This document shows positions 4,819 to 7,246 of a DNA stretch of 7,246 bases, piece after piece. The DNA is from an uncultured Flavobacteriaceae bacterium (GTDB taxonomy: Bacteria > Bacteroidota > Bacteroidia > Flavobacteriales > Flavobacteriaceae): assembly GCA_945788155.1 (NCBI GenBank), contig CALZKX010000339.1, forward strand, positions 1 to 7,246. Direction: 5' to 3'. Below the pieces are notes generated by a model. That model did not search any database. It was not told where the DNA came from and was given only the letters and a program-made list of their open reading frames with translations. The position numbers were made by a program, and so were the translations under genes. How positions within the stretch are numbered: the first letter of the stretch is position 1; every line of letters starts with the position of its first letter.

Positions 4819-5499
4819 TTATGGATTTAAGGATTTTAAAAAGTTTGATTTATAAGTTTGACCTATTGGAACGGTTTTGTCTCCAACAGTAGCAATATTT
4901 CCTGCTAAGCTATTCATTTTTTTTAAATTAATAGCAAACGATTTGTGGCAGCGTACAAAATGGTTAGGTAAAAGCTTTAAAATATTAGTAAACGTACTAT
5001 TGGTTGTAATTACTGAATTTTCTTGATGCACTTTCACATAATCACCAAAAGCTTCTACGAATAAAATAGTGTTAGGATGCACTTTGTGTAGCACTTTATT
5101 TGCTTTTATTAAAATGGCATCGTCAATTGGTTTTTTATATTTTTTCTTGTTTAGAACTTTGTTTGCAGCAGCTAAAAAGCGTTCGAAAGAAAACGGTTTT
5201 AATAAATAATCTATGGCATTTACTTCAAAATCTTCTAAAGCATATTCCGAATAGGCTGTGGTAAAAATAACATCAGGCCGATTTTGTAAAGACTTATAAA
5301 AATCTAGCCCAGATAGTTTTGGCATGTTTATGTCTAAAAAAAGTAAGTCAATATGGTTTTGTTTGTTTAAAACAGACATAGCTTCCAAAGCATTATTGCA
5401 AATTGAAATAACGTTTAGAAACTCGACATCATCACAAAATATTTTTAAGATAGATTGCGAAGAAGGTTCATCATCTATTATTAAACAGTTAAGCTTCAT
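4819..5499 (-). CDS. LytTR-family response regulator
   Basis: This 226-residue cytoplasmic transcription regulator is the partner of the kinase encoded just upstream. Residues 1-118 are a receiver domain: acidic pair D9-D10, phosphoacceptor D56 in FLDINMP, switch threonine in IFTTAY (78-83) and K101 in LLKPF. Residues about 125-224 are a LytTR DNA-binding domain, with FVEAFGDYVKVH (147-158), FVRCHKSFAIN (181-191) and VPIGQTYKSNF (210-220). LytTR proteins bind pairs of short direct repeats upstream of targets; I see no convincing pair in this window. The length is normal. The gene begins 4 nt after the kinase stop and ends 2 nt before DoxX. It belongs to the LytR/AlgR group, but the target genes cannot be named. 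Confidence 0.95.
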   Translation of the reverse strand: MKLNCLIIDDEPSSQSILKIFCDDVEFLNVISICNNALEAMSVLNKQNHIDLLFLDINMPKLSGLDFYKSLQNRPDVIFTTAYSEYALEDFEVNAIDYLLKPFSFERFLAAANKVLNKKKYKKPIDDAILIKANKVLHKVHPNTILFVEAFGDYVKVHQENSVITTNSTFTNILKLLPNHFVRCHKSFAINLKKMNSLAGNIATVGDKTVPIGQTYKSNFLKSLNP

Positions 5500-5503
5500 A
5501 GCT

Positions 5504-6562
5504 TTATGGTTGTGTATTTATGGTTAGTTGTACAGTAAATATATTACTGGTTTTGTTAATGATAAATGCATGATTTTTTGGATATACAATTTCTAGATTT
5601 TTTTGTATGTTTTCAAGTCCTACGCCAGATTTTTCGTTTGAGATGTTATCGTTTTCCTTTAAGCTATTGTTTTCAATTTTAAAATAAAACGCATCGCCTT
5701 GTTGTTTTAGTTCGATGTTTATAAAAGTATCCTCTAAATTTCCTTTAATACCATGTTTAAAACTGTTTTCAACAAGTGGAAGCAATAACATGGGATAAAT
5801 TTTAAAGTCTTCATCTTCAATAATCGTTTTTAGGCTGATATTATCAAATCCTTGCACTCTAAATTTTTGAAAATCTATGTAATTTTTTAAAAACGTAACT
5901 TCTTCTTTTAGAGTAACTCTTTCTGCGTTTGAATCGTAAATAACATATCGCAATATGTCTGATAATTGCACAATGGCATCTTTAATATTTTCTTTTTTTT
6001 GAATAGCAAGCGCATAAATAACATTTAATGAATTGAATAAAAAATGCGGATTTATTTGGGAGCGTAATGACGCTAGTTGTAATTGAATGAGTTCATTTTG
6101 GGTTTTAAGTGCTTTGTTTTCATTTTGATTAAAATAGAACCAATCTTCCGATAGTTTTAATAGTGTTGTAGAAATTAAAAATATGCTAAAAATAACAATA
6201 TACCTCGTATTCGAGAAGTATGACATAAAAAAATAATTAGGAAATAGTGTATCAATTAGTGGCTCAAAAAACCAAATGTGCAATTGTGTAAATAGGATGA
6301 GGTTGGCAGTAAATACTAACGCAAAAAAGACATATTTTTCTTTTTTTAAAAATCGCGGAACGATTATATATAAGTTAATTACTACAGGAATAGCCACACT
6401 TGTTAAAAAACCAATGGTATAGATATAGTCTATTTTAATTGGTTTTTGTCCTTTTGAAAAAATAAAGAGCAAAATTACAAACGAGCAAAACCACAGCACC
6501 AAATTAAATAGAAATGGTCTGTGGTTATTTAATTTTTTTAAATACGGATTAAGGTTGAGCAT
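5504..6562 (-). CDS. LytS/YehU-type sensor histidine kinase
   Basis: The 352-residue inner-membrane kinase should autophosphorylate on a histidine and pass the phosphate to the LytTR regulator encoded next. Four membrane segments are seen at about residues 17-36, 47-68, 76-98 and 118-136, with no large outside loop and no PAS, GAF or 5TM-LYT domain, so the signal is probably sensed in or near the membrane. A short coiled linker (about 140-165) leads to the His_kinase domain, with H173 in NPHFLFNSLN (171-180). The ATP-binding domain has its N-box in PLVENSFKHGI (262-272) and a G-box in SGVGLENIQKNL (312-323). The gene overlaps the preceding lipoprotein gene by 14 nt, which suggests coupled translation, and ends 4 nt before the regulator. 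Confidence 0.94.
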   Translation of the reverse strand: MLNLNPYLKKLNNHRPFLFNLVLWFCSFVILLFIFSKGQKPIKIDYIYTIGFLTSVAIPVVINLYIIVPRFLKKEKYVFFALVFTANLILFTQLHIWFFEPLIDTLFPNYFFMSYFSNTRYIVIFSIFLISTTLLKLSEDWFYFNQNENKALKTQNELIQLQLASLRSQINPHFLFNSLNVIYALAIQKKENIKDAIVQLSDILRYVIYDSNAERVTLKEEVTFLKNYIDFQKFRVQGFDNISLKTIIEDEDFKIYPMLLLPLVENSFKHGIKGNLEDTFINIELKQQGDAFYFKIENNSLKENDNISNEKSGVGLENIQKNLEIVYPKNHAFIINKTSNIFTVQLTINTQP

Positions 6563-7205
6563 TTGTTTTGGTTAAAGTAAATTTTTCTGAAGATTCCCAT
6601 TTGTTTTCGATATCGGCTTTCATATATTTTTTTAAAAATGCATACAATTCTTTGGAAGTGGCTGTTAATATAAATGATTCGTCTATACCAACTTTTTCAT
6701 GTTTAAGCTTTAATTTGTCTTTTTTAAACAAATCGGTCAATCTACTTTCATCAAGCCATGTAATATTTAAGGTATTGCTTTCTAATGTATCTATTTTGGC
6801 TACCGAGTGTGTTCTAAGCAAGTGTTGACTAACCAAATCGTTGCTAATATCTTCATAATCAAACGGAATAAAATCCATAAATAGTTGCTCATCTATTTTA
6901 AAGGGCATTGCCATAAAGACAGATTCATTGTCGTTTTTTGTGCGTATAATAAAGTAGCCATCTTTGTATTTTTGGTAAGCAACTTTGTCTTCGTCGCTAA
7001 CTTTAGTCCAATCTTTATTATCTTCCAAGAACGTGTCTTTAAATGATACAACTGTCCAAGTTGCTTTTTTATCATCTGTCCATTCACCAATAAGGTGTTT
7101 TTGGTATTCGGTAGCTTCAGCTATGTAAAAAGGTTGGATAGATTTTACAATGCAAGAACTAAAAAATGCTAATAAACAAAGCAATATAAGCGATCGTGTT
7201 TTCAT
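6549..7205 (-). CDS. Lipoprotein of unknown function, first gene of the LytS/LytR-type operon
   Basis: The product has 218 residues from the ATG at 7205, which gives MKTRSLILL, a hydrophobic core and a lipobox FSSC with the lipidated cysteine at residue 18. An in-frame ATG at 7214 would add only three residues (MEI) before it and cannot be excluded. After the lipidated cysteine comes IVKSIQPFYIAEA and then HLIGEWTDD, an opening I associate with Bacteroidota lipoproteins that contain a GxW strand, as in small lipocalin-like folds. The rest is polar with mixed strands and helices and no recognised catalytic motif. Because it overlaps the kinase gene by 14 nt, it is translated with it and could be the kinase's periplasmic or outer-membrane input, but this is inference from position. 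I do not know a function for it. Confidence 0.85.
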   Translation of the reverse strand: MKTRSLILLCLLAFFSSCIVKSIQPFYIAEATEYQKHLIGEWTDDKKATWTVVSFKDTFLEDNKDWTKVSDEDKVAYQKYKDGYFIIRTKNDNESVFMAMPFKIDEQLFMDFIPFDYEDISNDLVSQHLLRTHSVAKIDTLESNTLNITWLDESRLTDLFKKDKLKLKHEKVGIDESFILTATSKELYAFLKKYMKADIENKWESSEKFTLTKTNAQP

Positions 7206-7236
7206 AATTTCCATGTTTTTTTTTGGTTTCTAAAAA

Positions 7237-7244
7237 CAAATCAA
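7237..7244 (-). promoter_or_regulatory. Possible -7 element of the lipoprotein-kinase-regulator-DoxX operon
   Basis: The minus strand reads TTGATTTG, one mismatch from TAnnTTTG, 31 nt upstream of the ATG at 7205. The -33 region lies beyond the window edge, so the call cannot be supported further. No other promoter is seen between the four tightly packed genes. Confidence 0.2.
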
Positions 7245-7246
7245 TA

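Overview
The window looks like a chromosomal piece from a member of the Bacteroidota, most likely Flavobacteriaceae. The DNA is AT-rich, no gene has a clear Shine-Dalgarno sequence, one upstream region carries a TAnnTTTG (-7) promoter element of the Bacteroidota type, there are several short lipoproteins, and the HolA and LytS/LytR-type proteins read as flavobacterial. The genus assignment is inference from protein style, not from a search.

Layout. Positions 1-60 (minus) are the first 20 codons of a transposase, probably IS1182 family, running off the left edge. A minus-strand terminator (93-128) separates it from an OmpA-domain lipoprotein (149-1009, minus), whose upstream region has a -7 box flanked by two perfect 15-bp dyads. 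Next come a family 2 glycosyltransferase (1107-2096, minus) and a small PD-(D/E)XK nuclease-like protein (2093-2539, minus). They overlap by GTGA and are probably translated together. Only 26 bp separate the nuclease from the divergent holA (2566-3570, plus), the delta subunit of the DNA polymerase III clamp loader.

The region 3571-4438 is the odd part. A single orphan lipoprotein gene (3699-4241, plus) lies exactly between GTTGTGC, which contains its GTG start, and GCACAAC, which touches its stop codon. The stop is followed by a strongly foldable element of about 120 bp whose far end repeats the left boundary imperfectly. This resembles an integron gene cassette with an attC-like site, although the core does not match the classical consensus and no integrase is visible.

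The right half (4439-7205, minus) is one tightly packed operon read from right to left: lipoprotein, LytS/YehU-type sensor histidine kinase, LytTR response regulator, DoxX membrane protein. Overlaps or gaps are 14 nt overlap, 4 nt and 2 nt, and the operon ends in a hairpin at 4416-4437. The kinase and regulator form a two-component pair. The lipoprotein may act in sensing and DoxX may be an output, but both roles are inferred from position only.
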